From the NCBI RefSeq assembly GCF_030944625.1, contig NZ_JAUSXY010000001.1:2604001-2668000 (forward strand): a stretch of 64,000 bases of DNA, in the 5' to 3' direction. A program made the position numbers and the translations under genes. Positions 48,958 through 57,524 of this stretch are shown here, one piece after another. This DNA is from Arthrobacter sp. SLBN-112 (GTDB taxonomy: Bacteria > Actinomycetota > Actinomycetes > Actinomycetales > Micrococcaceae). Below the pieces are notes generated by a model, which worked only from the letters and a program-made list of their open reading frames with translations, ran no database searches and was not told where the DNA came from. Numbering within the stretch: the stretch's first letter is position 1; the number at the start of each line of letters is the position of its first letter.

Positions 48958-49683
48958 TCACTGCCGGACGGGGATGAACACCCGTGGTTGCTCCGTCCAT
49001 GTGTCGGCCATCTGGGACATGGTCCGCCGCATGATCCGGTCCGATGCCTCGCGGGCAGCGGGAGCGTCACCCTTGGCGATTGCTTCCGCGACATCTTCGT
49101 GCCACTGCAGGGCGGCCTGGTGGGGATGGTCCGGCATCAGGCCGTGCACGGTCCGGCCCGTCAGTGTTTCGGCCACCTGCCCCATGAGGTTGGCGAACAT
49201 TTCGTTGCCGGAGCCGGAGAGCAGCAGCGAATGGAAGCGGATGTCCAGTTCCAGGAACCGGGCAACTTCGCCCTTGTTGCCGGCTTCCCGCATGGCGCGG
49301 GCAACGTCAACGAGTTCCAGGCGCAGCGGCGCCGGCGCGTTCTCTGCTGCCAGTTCGGCAGCTGCAGGTTCCACGGCGGCGCGGAGTTCGGCGAGGGAGC
49401 GCAGCTGGGCGCCGCGCGCGTCACTGGCCAGCCGCCACCGGATCACCTGCGGATCAAAGGGATTCCAGCGGCTTGAGGGCAGCACCCGGATGCCAACCCG
49501 CTTGGTGGTTTCCACCAGGCCCAGGGACTGCAGTACGCGTACCGCTTCGCGGATTACGGAGCGGGAAACCTTCAGTTCATCCTCCAATTGCTCGGCGAGC
49601 ATGACGTGTCCCGCGGGGAGATCCCCTGAGATGATCCGGGTGCCCAGGTTCTCGATGGCACGGTGGTGGAGGCTGCTGGTCAT
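48958..49683 (-). CDS. GntR/FadR-family transcriptional regulator
   Basis: 241 residues: N-terminal winged helix (VMLAEQLEDELKVSRSVIREAV, shown in part as LKVSRSVIREAVR) and a C-terminal FCD all-helical effector domain (DIRFHSLLLSGSGNEMF) whose histidines usually bind metal and organic acids. ATG at 49683. Divergent from gnd and convergent with idnD; probable repressor of gnd or the idn operon (inference). Confidence 0.9.
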   Translation of the reverse strand: MTSSLHHRAIENLGTRIISGDLPAGHVMLAEQLEDELKVSRSVIREAVRVLQSLGLVETTKRVGIRVLPSSRWNPFDPQVIRWRLASDARGAQLRSLAELRAAVEPAAAELAAENAPAPLRLELVDVARAMREAGNKGEVARFLELDIRFHSLLLSGSGNEMFANLMGQVAETLTGRTVHGLMPDHPHQAALQWHEDVAEAIAKGDAPAAREASDRIMRRTMSQMADTWTEQPRVFIPVRQ

Positions 49684-49916
49684 GCTGCTAAGCCTAGTTG
49701 CTGGCGGATGCGGGTTTGCCGGCAATCCGGTGCGGCCGGGACAGGGGAGGGCGGCAGTCCTAGACTGGCACCGACACAATCGGTTTCATGACGCGGACGT
49801 TACTTTCGCGTCACCGCCAGAATATATATGCTTTATTCCGACCCCCTGATATGCCCCGGGGTCCCAACCCGCAGCGGAACCCTGGATCCGGGGCAAACAA
49901 TGAATTGGAGTTATTG

Positions 49917-51353
49917 ATGTCTGCACACATCGGTGTCACCGGCCTCGCAGTGATGGGCGCCAACCTGGCCCGCAACCTCGCCCGCAACGGGTTCACGGTT
50001 GCCCTGCACAACCGGTCGGTGGAGAAGACCGACGCGCTGCTGGAGAAGCACGGCTCGGAAGGCGATTTCATCCGGACCGAATCCCTGCAGGAACTGGTCG
50101 ATTCCCTGGAGAAGCCGCGCCGGGTGTTGATCATGGTCAAGGCCGGAAAGCCGGTGGATTCGGTGATCGAGCAGCTGGAGCCGCTGCTGGAACCGGGCGA
50201 CATCATTATCGACGCCGGCAACTCGCACTACGAGGACACCCGCCGCCGGGAAGCCGCGCTGGCCAAGAAGGACCTGCACTTCGTGGGCGTCGGGGTGTCC
50301 GGCGGCGAAGAGGGTGCGCTGAACGGGCCGTCCATCATGCCCGGCGGGTCCAAGGAGTCATACAAGGCCCTCGGCCCGCTGCTGGAAAAGATTTCGGCAA
50401 AGGTCGACGGCGAGCCCTGCTGCGCATGGATTGGCACCGACGGCGCCGGCCACTTCGTCAAGATGGTCCACAACGGCATCGAATACGCCGACATGCAGGT
50501 CATCGGTGAGGCCTTTGACCTGCTGCGCTCGGGCGCCGGCATCGAACCGGCCGAGCAGGCAAAGATCTTCTCCGAGTGGAACCAGGGCGAACTCTCGTCC
50601 TTCCTGATCGAGATCTCCGCCGAGGTCCTGGGCCACGTCGACGCCAAGACCGGCAAGCCGTTCGTGGACGTCGTCGTCGACGCCGCGGGCCAGAAGGGCA
50701 CCGGACGCTGGACCGTCATCTCCGCACTGGAACTCGGTTCCCCCGTGTCCGGCATCGCCGAGTCCGTGTTCGCCCGTGCACTCTCCTCCCAGGCCGCGCA
50801 GCGCAAGCTTGGCCAGGAGCTGCTGGCCGGCAACGAGGCAACGGTTGAGATCCCGGAGACGTTCGTTGAGGATGTCCGCCAGGCGCTCTATGCCTCCAAG
50901 CTGGTCTCCTACGCCCAGGGCCTGGACATGCTCACCTCTGCAGCCAAGGAATACGGCTGGGACCTGAAGCTGGACGAAATCGCCTCACTGTGGCGCGCGG
51001 GCTGCATCATCCGTGCGGAACTCCTCAAGGACATCACCAAGGCATACGCTGCCGATGAGAAGCCGGCAAACCTGCTGTTCGCTCCGGCGTTCACCAAGGC
51101 CATTGGCGACGCCCTCCCGGCATGGCGGCGTGTAGTTGCCACCGCGGTGCAGCTCGGCATCCCGGTGCCGGTGTTCTCCTCCTCGCTGGCGTACTACGAC
51201 GGCCTGCGCCGCAAGCGCGTTGCCGCCGCCCTGATCCAGGGCCAGCGCGACCTCTTCGGCGCCCACACCTATGGCCGCGTGGACACCGAGGGCACGTTCC
51301 ACACGCTCTGGGGCGAAGACAAGTCCGAAATCGAAGCAGTAGATACCCACTAG
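49917..51353 (+). CDS. gndA: 6-phosphogluconate dehydrogenase (NADP+, decarboxylating)
   Basis: Converts 6-phosphogluconate to ribulose 5-phosphate, CO2 and NADPH. 478 residues with GVTGLAVMGANLARNLA, VGVGVSGGEEGALNGPSIM and FVKMVHNGIEYADMQ. ATG at 49917 follows TTGGAG. The 233-bp upstream region contains GAATATATATGCTTTATTC (49821) and a distant pair GCCCCGG (49853) / CCGGGGC (49888), possibly promoter and leader structure. Confidence 0.96.
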   Translation: MSAHIGVTGLAVMGANLARNLARNGFTVALHNRSVEKTDALLEKHGSEGDFIRTESLQELVDSLEKPRRVLIMVKAGKPVDSVIEQLEPLLEPGDIIIDAGNSHYEDTRRREAALAKKDLHFVGVGVSGGEEGALNGPSIMPGGSKESYKALGPLLEKISAKVDGEPCCAWIGTDGAGHFVKMVHNGIEYADMQVIGEAFDLLRSGAGIEPAEQAKIFSEWNQGELSSFLIEISAEVLGHVDAKTGKPFVDVVVDAAGQKGTGRWTVISALELGSPVSGIAESVFARALSSQAAQRKLGQELLAGNEATVEIPETFVEDVRQALYASKLVSYAQGLDMLTSAAKEYGWDLKLDEIASLWRAGCIIRAELLKDITKAYAADEKPANLLFAPAFTKAIGDALPAWRRVVATAVQLGIPVPVFSSSLAYYDGLRRKRVAAALIQGQRDLFGAHTYGRVDTEGTFHTLWGEDKSEIEAVDTH

Positions 51354-51370
51354 GTTCCGCTGCAGGTATG

Positions 51371-51416
51371 CACAAGGCGGGCAGTTTCCGGTGATCCGGA
51401 AACTGCCCGCCTTGTG
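51371..51416. terminator. Bidirectional terminator between gnd and cysE
   Basis: Perfect 21-bp stem (51371-51391 with 51396-51416) around a TGAT tetraloop, between convergent genes. Confidence 0.9.
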
Positions 51417-51459
51417 TTGTCATGCGCTTGCTGGACGGCCTTAGGCCTGATCAGCACGG

Positions 51460-52044
51460 TTAGAGATGGTATTCGATGTCGTACTCGGCCGGATCCACTG
51501 CGGGCTTGGTTTCCCGCTGCGCATCCCGGTGGCGCCACTTCGCAGGGACGCCGGTAACGATCGATTCCGGCGGCGCGTCCTTGACCACCACGGCGTTGGC
51601 GCCCACGGCGCTGTCCCGGCCAATGGTGATGGGCCCCAGGATCTTGGCGCCCGCCCCGATCGTCACGCGGTCACCGATGGTGGGGTGGCGCTTAATCCGC
51701 GCCAGGGACCGCCCGCCCAGCGTGACACCGTGGTAGATCATCACGTCCTCGCCGATTTCGGCGGTCTCACCGATCACCACCCCCATGCCGTGGTCGATGA
51801 AGAACCGCCGGCCGATGGTGGCGCCGGGGTGGATCTCGATACCGGTCCAGGACCTTCCCAGCTGCGACAACAACCGAGCCGGGAAACGCAGGGCAGGGTT
51901 CTGCCACAGCCGGTGCGTCAACCGGTGGATCCAGATGGCGTGCAGGCCGGAATAGGCGAAAAAGTTCTCAAAAGAACCTCGAGCCGCCGGGTCGTGGGAC
52001 CGGGCGGCCTCGAGGTCTTCCTTCAGTCTTGCGAAAAAGCCCAC
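51460..52044 (-). CDS. cysE: Serine O-acetyltransferase
   Basis: Makes O-acetylserine for cysteine synthesis. 194 residues, the short (EpsC-like) form. Left-handed beta-helix hexapeptides run from [19 protein letters not shown] onward; the active-site histidines are in [15 protein letters not shown] and [11 protein letters not shown] at 52044 follows GAAAGAAC. It lies 39 bp after cysK and is probably co-transcribed with it. Confidence 0.94.
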   Translation of the reverse strand: MGFFARLKEDLEAARSHDPAARGSFENFFAYSGLHAIWIHRLTHRLWQNPALRFPARLLSQLGRSWTGIEIHPGATIGRRFFIDHGMGVVIGETAEIGEDVMIYHGVTLGGRSLARIKRHPTIGDRVTIGAGAKILGPITIGRDSAVGANAVVVKDAPPESIVTGVPAKWRHRDAQRETKPAVDPAEYDIEYHL

Positions 52045-52083
52045 AAAGTTCTTTCTACAGGAAACGGGCGGACGGCGGACTGA

Positions 52084-53019
52084 TCAGCCGCGGATGTCGT
52101 CATAGAGCACGGTGGAGATGTAACGCTCACCGAAGTCGCACACGACCGCCACGATCAGCTTGCCGGCATTTTCCGGGCGCTTGGCCAGTTCCAGTGCGGC
52201 CCAGACGATCGCTCCCGAGGAGATGCCGCCCAGGATACCTTCCTTGATGCCGAGCTCGCGGGCGACGCGGACCGAGTCCTCAAGGGTGGCGTCGATGACC
52301 TCGTCGTAGACGGTGGTGTCCAGCAGTTCCGGGATGAAGTTGGCGCCCAGTCCCTGGATCTTGTGCGGGCCGGGGGCGCCGCCGTTCAGAATGGCGGAAT
52401 CCTTGGGCTCCACGGCCACGATCTGCACACCGGGCTTGCGTTCCTTCAGAACCTGCCCGACGCCGGTGATGGTTCCGCCGGTGCCGATGCCTGCCACGAA
52501 GATGTCAACGGCGCCATCAGTGTCTTCCCAGATTTCCTCGGCGGTGGTCTTGCGGTGGATCTCCGGGTTGGCTTCGTTGGCGAACTGCTGCGCCCAAATG
52601 GAGTTCTCGGTATTGGCCACGATTTCCTGGGCCTTTTCCACGGCGCCGCGCATGCCCTCGGACCCCGGGGTGAGCACGATCTCGGCGCCAAAGGCACGGA
52701 GCATGACGCGGCGTTCCGTGGACATGGTCTCCGGCATGGTCAGGATGACCTTGTAGCCGCGTGCGGCGCCCACCATGGCAAGGGCGATCCCCGTGTTGCC
52801 GGAGGTACCCTCGACGATGGTGCCGCCGGGCTTGAGGGCGCCCGACTTTTCCGCGGCGTCGATGATGGCCACGCCGATACGGTCCTTGACGCTGTTGGCC
52901 GGGTTGTAGAACTCCAGCTTGACCGCAACGGTGGCGTCCAGTCCCTCGCTGAGCCGGTTCAACCGGACCAGCGGGGTCCCGCCGACCAGTTGCGTTACAT
53001 CGTCATAGATCCGTGCCAT
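52084..53019 (-). CDS. cysK: Cysteine synthase A (O-acetylserine sulfhydrylase)
   Basis: 311 residues. The PLP lysine is Lys45 in [11 protein letters not shown]; the phosphate loop is [12 protein letters not shown]. It makes cysteine from O-acetylserine and sulfide and usually complexes with CysE through the CysE C-terminal Ile; here CysE ends in His-Leu. I prefer ATG at 53019 (MARIYDD) because AGAGATAGG is better spaced to it than to the ATG at 53025. Confidence 0.95.
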   Translation of the reverse strand: MARIYDDVTQLVGGTPLVRLNRLSEGLDATVAVKLEFYNPANSVKDRIGVAIIDAAEKSGALKPGGTIVEGTSGNTGIALAMVGAARGYKVILTMPETMSTERRVMLRAFGAEIVLTPGSEGMRGAVEKAQEIVANTENSIWAQQFANEANPEIHRKTTAEEIWEDTDGAVDIFVAGIGTGGTITGVGQVLKERKPGVQIVAVEPKDSAILNGGAPGPHKIQGLGANFIPELLDTTVYDEVIDATLEDSVRVARELGIKEGILGGISSGAIVWAALELAKRPENAGKLIVAVVCDFGERYISTVLYDDIRG

Positions 53020-53083
53020 GTACATACGCCTATCTCTAAGGGGTGAATACTGAGGTCAGCCTAACGAGGCCGCGTAACGGTGG

Positions 53084-53608
53084 CTAAGCGTTAAGCCATG
53101 CAGAGTAATATTTCCTGGCCTTGGCGAGCTTGGGGTTGATGATCACCTGGCAGTACCCCTGTTCGGGGTGCTTGGCGTAGTAGTCCTGGTGGAATTCCTC
53201 CGCCACGTGGAACCGGGGCAGGCGGCTGACCTCGGTGACGATGGGATGCTTCCACAGCGACTGGTTGCGTTCGATCGCTTCCTCGAACAGGATCTTCTCT
53301 TCCGTGGTCTCGTAGAACATGGAGGAACGGTACTGGGTGCCGACGTCGTATCCCTGGCGGTTCAGGGTGGTGGGATCATGCAGGGCGAAGAACATGTCCA
53401 GGATGACCTCGGCCGGAATGACCTCCTCATCGAACGTCACGGCCACCACCTCCGCGTGGCCAGTGGTCCCGCTGCACACCGAGTAGTAGTCGGGCTGGGG
53501 GTCGTGCCCGCCGGTATAGCCTGACACCACCGAGCTGACGCCCTTGGTCTTCTGGTAAACGGCGTCGAGGCACCAGAAGCAGCCCCCGCCAAGAACAAAA
53601 GTTTTCAT
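53084..53608 (-). CDS. msrA: Peptide methionine sulfoxide reductase MsrA
   Basis: 174 residues. The active-site motif GGGCFWC puts the catalytic cysteine at position 10; GYTGGHDPQPDYYSVCSG and GYCQVI carry further family cysteines. Repairs S-epimers of methionine sulfoxide. ATG at 53608 has GAGG upstream. The upstream open extension is not supported. Confidence 0.95.
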   Translation of the reverse strand: MKTFVLGGGCFWCLDAVYQKTKGVSSVVSGYTGGHDPQPDYYSVCSGTTGHAEVVAVTFDEEVIPAEVILDMFFALHDPTTLNRQGYDVGTQYRSSMFYETTEEKILFEEAIERNQSLWKHPIVTEVSRLPRFHVAEEFHQDYYAKHPEQGYCQVIINPKLAKARKYYSAWLNA

Positions 53609-53706
53609 GACCTCTTCAATGGTTGACGGCGCCGGATGATTCCCGCCGGCTTCACCCTGCGCCGCAACATGCGGCGGCCGGAACACTATGGGGTAAAACT
53701 AAGACT

Positions 53707-54630
53707 ATGGAACCTGTGGACACCGACGCTACCGGCCAGGCGGATCACGACGCCGAAACCTCCTCCGACACGCCGGCCCGGGGCGGTGCCTCCGAGGCTC
53801 CCACCCTGGCCGAACTGCTTCTTGCCGTGGAGGAGCTGTGGCCGGAATCGCTGGCGGAGAACTGGGACGAGGTAGGGCTTGTGGCAGGCCACCCTTCCGC
53901 CCCGGTCACCAAGGTGATGTTCGCGGTGGACCCCACCCTGGAAGTCATTGAAGAAGCCATTGAATGGGGTGCCGGGCTCCTCATTACCCACCACCCGCTG
54001 CTCCTGAAGGGTGTCACGTCGGTGGCTGCCACCACGGCCAAGGGCCGGGCGGTCCACCGGCTCATCGAGTCGGGGACGGCACTGTTGACCGTGCACACCA
54101 ACGGGGACTCCGCCGTCGGAGGGGTTTCCGACGTGCTGGCGGATGCGCTGGGACTCCAGGACGTCGCGCCGCTCACCATGGCGGCCAACGGGCTGCCGGA
54201 GGAAGGCATTGGGCGTGTTGGCGACCTGGCTGACGCCATGAGCCTGGGGGATTTCGCGGCACGGGTGTTCGGGATTCTTCCGTCAGTTGCGGGGGGTGTG
54301 CGCGTTTCCGGTGACAAGGACGGGCTGGTGCGGCGGATTGCCGTGTGCGGCGGCGCCGGGGACTCCCTGTTCAATGAGGTCCGGGCCAGCAATGCGGACG
54401 TGTACGTGACCGCCGACCTTCGCCACCACCCCGCGTCCGAGGCCCGCGAGGCTGCCCTCAACGGCCGGCCGTACCTGGTGGACGTCTCGCACTTTGCCAG
54501 TGAATGGCTGTGGTTGCCGGCCGCCGCGGCAGCCCTGGGCAACGTCCTGGCCGACCAGGGGCACGAGCTGGAGATCCAGGTCAGCACCACCAACAGCGAT
54601 CCGTGGGACTTCATCCTCACTCCGGGCTGA
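53707..54630 (+). CDS. NIF3/YbgI family dinuclear-metal protein
   Basis: 307 residues. Metal ligands are in ITHHPLLLKG, VHTNGDSAVGGVSDVLA and the late VDVSHFASEW. The N-terminal 35 residues are acidic and probably disordered. The family's cellular function is unclear (GTP cyclohydrolase-like fold). Followed after 100 bp by the coiled-coil gene, a pairing conserved in actinobacteria. Confidence 0.92.
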   Translation: MEPVDTDATGQADHDAETSSDTPARGGASEAPTLAELLLAVEELWPESLAENWDEVGLVAGHPSAPVTKVMFAVDPTLEVIEEAIEWGAGLLITHHPLLLKGVTSVAATTAKGRAVHRLIESGTALLTVHTNGDSAVGGVSDVLADALGLQDVAPLTMAANGLPEEGIGRVGDLADAMSLGDFAARVFGILPSVAGGVRVSGDKDGLVRRIAVCGGAGDSLFNEVRASNADVYVTADLRHHPASEAREAALNGRPYLVDVSHFASEWLWLPAAAAALGNVLADQGHELEIQVSTTNSDPWDFILTPG

Positions 54631-54729
54631 GCCTGGCAGCGAGGCGGCGAAGCAGCCCAGGCGATAGAGTCTAGGAAGCGCCGGTAAGGTGCCCGGCCCC
54701 GGGCCGGAAGGGATCAAGCGGAGGTAACA

Positions 54730-55467
54730 GTGGCGAAGGCAGCACCGGCGGAACAGTTGAAGTTGCTCGAACTGCAAGGACTGGACGCCAGGCTGACCGG
54801 CCTCACCAACCGCCGGCGCACGCTTGAAAATGATCCCCGCATCAAGGACCTCGAAGCGGCACTCTCCGTGGCCAACGGAGAACTGGGTGCTGCCAAGGTG
54901 GCGGTGCACGACGCCGAAGCCGCGCTCAAGCGGGCGGAAGCCGACGTCGAACAGGTCGCGTCGCGCATCGAACGCGACGAAGCCCGGCTCAACAGCGGCA
55001 CCGGACTTTCGAAGGACCTGGTGGCCCTGCAGAAGGACATTGTCTCGCTCAACAAGCGGCGCTCCGACCTCGAGGACGTGGAACTGGAAATCCTGGAGCG
55101 GCTGGATACGCTGCGGGAACGGCAGGCAGCCCAGCAGCAGATCGTCGATGACATCCAGGGCTCGTTTGGCACTATCCGGGCCGAGCTGGATGCTGCCCTC
55201 GCCGAGGTTGCGGCTGAGGCTTCAGGGCTCGTGGCCCGGCGTGCCGAATTCGCCGCAGGCCTGGATACGGGCATGCTGGCCGTCTACGAAAAGACCCTCG
55301 CCAAGCGGGGCGTGGGCGCCGCGCGGTTGTTCCACGGGACGTCGGAGGCTTCGGGCATGAAGCTCAGCCCCGGCGACCTCGCAGCGATCAAGGCGGCCGC
55401 GGCGGATGAGATCGTGTTCTGCCCGGACTCCGGCGCCATCCTGGTCCGTTCGGACGAATGGTCCTGA
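54730..55467 (+). CDS. Coiled-coil protein with degenerate C4 zinc ribbon
   Basis: 245 residues. Residues about 10-170 are a long charged coiled coil. The C-terminus aligns by feel with the C4-type zinc ribbon of this family (MKLSPGDLAAIKAAAADEIVF), but where two CxxC knuckles are expected there is HGTSEASG and CPDSG, leaving a single cysteine. Zinc binding is therefore probably lost. GTG start at 54730 follows GGAGG. Function unknown. Confidence 0.88.
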   Translation: MAKAAPAEQLKLLELQGLDARLTGLTNRRRTLENDPRIKDLEAALSVANGELGAAKVAVHDAEAALKRAEADVEQVASRIERDEARLNSGTGLSKDLVALQKDIVSLNKRRSDLEDVELEILERLDTLRERQAAQQQIVDDIQGSFGTIRAELDAALAEVAAEASGLVARRAEFAAGLDTGMLAVYEKTLAKRGVGAARLFHGTSEASGMKLSPGDLAAIKAAAADEIVFCPDSGAILVRSDEWS

Positions 55468-55479
55468 ACCGCCCGCGGG

Positions 55480-56244
55480 TCAGCCGGGCAGGATGATGTT
55501 CAGGGCATGGGGCTTGCGTGCCGTGCCCGGCACCAGCTCTGCGTCCCATTTTTCGCGCGCAACCTTCAGCAGGTCCGACGCCGCGGCCGGGGCCTTTCCG
55601 CGGCGTACCAGCAGGTGCCGCGCCAGTTCGCCCCGGGTGTGCTTGGCGAAATGGCTCACCACTTTCCGCACGCCGGCAGCCTCCGTGAACACATTCACCG
55701 TGACGGTCTGCTCCGGCGGCGCCGCCCACGCGGCCGCGTAGGTGCTGGAACGGCAGTCAACCACCAGGTGGTCCTCGGCGGCACGGCCCAGCGTGTCATC
55801 CAACTGTGCCTTCCAGAACGGAGCCAGCCGGCCGACGTCGGGCAATGCCGTCCCCATCGAAAGCCGGTAGGCGGGGACGCTGTCGCCAAAGCGAAGGGCC
55901 CCCCACAGCGCGGAAACCACCAGCACGGACGCGTCCGCCTTGCGCCGCTGCGCGGGCGTCAGGCTCCGGTATCCCAAGGCGTCGTACAGGACGCCTGAAT
56001 AGATGCTGTGGGCCGGGGCAGCAGGCTCGACGTGGAGCCGCGTGTTGCGTTCGACGTCGCCCCGCAGCGAGGCACCCACGCCCAGCAACGCGAGGGCGTC
56101 CTGATGCGCGCTGACCGTTCCCAGCGCCTCCAGGACCTTGGCGCGGGACGGATTGAGCTCCGGGAAACTCAGCGAGGGCCAGTCGACGGCGGACCCGCGG
56201 CGCGCGGGTGTCTTTCCTTCGGAAGGGGGGAGCAGAATCAGCAC
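55480..56244 (-). CDS. yaaA: YaaA family peroxide-stress protein (DUF328)
   Basis: 254 residues. Starts LILLPPSEGKTPA, typical of the family, with SGVLYDALGY and YRLSMGTALP further in. E. coli YaaA lowers free iron and limits oxidative DNA damage. GTG start at 56244. Convergent with the coiled-coil gene. Confidence 0.9.
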   Translation of the reverse strand: MLILLPPSEGKTPARRGSAVDWPSLSFPELNPSRAKVLEALGTVSAHQDALALLGVGASLRGDVERNTRLHVEPAAPAHSIYSGVLYDALGYRSLTPAQRRKADASVLVVSALWGALRFGDSVPAYRLSMGTALPDVGRLAPFWKAQLDDTLGRAAEDHLVVDCRSSTYAAAWAAPPEQTVTVNVFTEAAGVRKVVSHFAKHTRGELARHLLVRRGKAPAAASDLLKVAREKWDAELVPGTARKPHALNIILPG

Positions 56245-56296
56245 CGTCCGATCCTACCGGCGACAAAAGCGGTCGGGGGCGCCGGTAGACTGGACC

Positions 56297-56690
56297 CGGA
56301 TGGGACAGCCAGACGGCCGCGCGCCACGCAAGTGGCTCGAGGAACGTCCGGGCTCCGCAGGGCAGGGTGGTGGGTAACGCCCACTCGGGGTAACCCGCAG
56401 GCCAGTGCCACAGAAAACAGACCGCCCGCATTTCCGGCCTTCGCCGGAAAGCGCAGGTAAGGGTGAAACGGTGGTGTAAGAGACCACCAGCTTCCCGGGT
56501 GACCGGGAAGGCTAGGTAAACCCCACCCGGAGCAAGGCTAGACAGGACAGCGTTCGAGGGCTGCCCGCCCGAGTGTCCGGGTAAGCCGCTGGAGGGTGCC
56601 GGCAACGGTACTCGTAGATGGATGGCCGTCGCTCCCTTGCCGGCAACGGCAGGGGAGAACAGAACCCGGCGTACCGGCTGTCCCATCCGC
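56297..56690 (+). ncRNA. rnpB: RNase P RNA (bacterial class A)
   Basis: Catalytic RNA that matures tRNA 5' ends. P1 is a 14-bp perfect pairing of CGGATGGGACAGCC (56297) with GGCTGTCCCATCCG (ending 56689). Conserved elements in order: GAGGAACGTCCGGGCTCC, GGGTAACGCCC, GCCACAGAAAACAGACC, GGTAAGGGTGAAACGGTG, GTAAGAGACCACC, AGGTAAACCCCACC, and ACAGAACCCGGCGTAC. Ends are approximate. Confidence 0.95.
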
Positions 56691-56734
56691 AAAACCGGGT
56701 TTGACCTCGGGCGCTGTGTTGGGGATGCTGGACC

Positions 56735-57274
56735 GTGCCCGTTATTACTGATGTCCGGCCGGCCGCCGGAACGGCCGGACGCCGGCCCGGCCTGCGTTCC
56801 CGGATTCTCGCCCTTGCCGGGTTCCTTGGACTGTCGGCTGCGGCCTGGGTGCTGGCGTCGATCCCCATCATCCTCAATTCCAGCGGCTGGTATGCCGGCT
56901 CACTGAAAGCGCCGTGGATGCCGCCGCCGCTGATGTTCCGGATCACCTGGATGGTGCTGTACATCGGAGTTGCGGCCGCGGCCTGGCTGGTTTGGTGCAA
57001 GGGCCGATTGAAAGGGCCGGCCCTGGCCGGTTACGCCGTCCAGCTTCTGCTTAACGCCGCGTGGCCGGTGACGTTCTTCGCGATGTACCCCATGGCCGGT
57101 ACCGCTGCCCTGTGGGCGGCGCTTCTGGTCATCTGTTCCCTGGCCGCGACCCTGGCCTTCCTGATCGTCCGGTTCGGTCCGATCGACGCCACCGCCGGGC
57201 TCCTGATGTTGCCGTACTTCGCCTGGGTGGTCTTTTCCGCCAGCCTGAACCTGTACTCCGCCGTCCATAACTGA
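56735..57274 (+). CDS. tspO: TspO/MBR family membrane protein
   Basis: 179 residues with five membrane segments. Characteristic TspO features: WMPPPLMFRITWMVLY, LLLNAAWPVTFFAMYP and LPYFAWVVFSASLNLY. The family binds tetrapyrroles and sterols and may act in stress responses. GTG start at 56735 lacks a clear Shine-Dalgarno site. It begins 45 bp after rnpB. Confidence 0.9.
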   Translation: MPVITDVRPAAGTAGRRPGLRSRILALAGFLGLSAAAWVLASIPIILNSSGWYAGSLKAPWMPPPLMFRITWMVLYIGVAAAAWLVWCKGRLKGPALAGYAVQLLLNAAWPVTFFAMYPMAGTAALWAALLVICSLAATLAFLIVRFGPIDATAGLLMLPYFAWVVFSASLNLYSAVHN

Positions 57275-57367
57275 GAGCTGTGCCGCCCCGTGTGAGTGAT
57301 TTCACGCAGCGCAGGCGTGATCGGGGAGCTGCGCCAAATTAGAATGGATACCGGACGCAGGAGTTCT

Positions 57368-57402
57368 ACCGCCGAAAGTTGCGTTCGCAATCGGCGGTTT
57401 TT
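57368..57402 (+). terminator. Hairpin with T run in the gap leader region
   Basis: ACCGCCGA pairs with TCGGCGGT and, inside it, TTGCG with CGCAA, followed by TTTTCTTTG. A TAGAAT (-10-like) at 57340 lies shortly upstream, so a short RNA of about 50 bases could start near 57352 and end here. Could be the tspO terminator, an attenuator or a small RNA. Confidence 0.6.
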
Positions 57403-57482
57403 CTTTGCACGCGATCCAGGTGCCTGGGGGCCGACCCCTGCAGGTGCCGGTGCCCCTGGACATCATCAGGTGGCCTACATCT

Positions 57483-57500
57483 GTGTACGAGGACGTACAC
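57483..57500. promoter_or_regulatory. GTGTACG-n4-CGTACAC palindrome upstream of gap
   Basis: Perfect 7-bp inverted repeat with a 4-bp spacer, 25 bp before the gap start. Looks like a binding site for a dimeric repressor. Confidence 0.5.
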
Positions 57501-57524
57501 GGCTGAACCGAGGAAGGTATTTCT

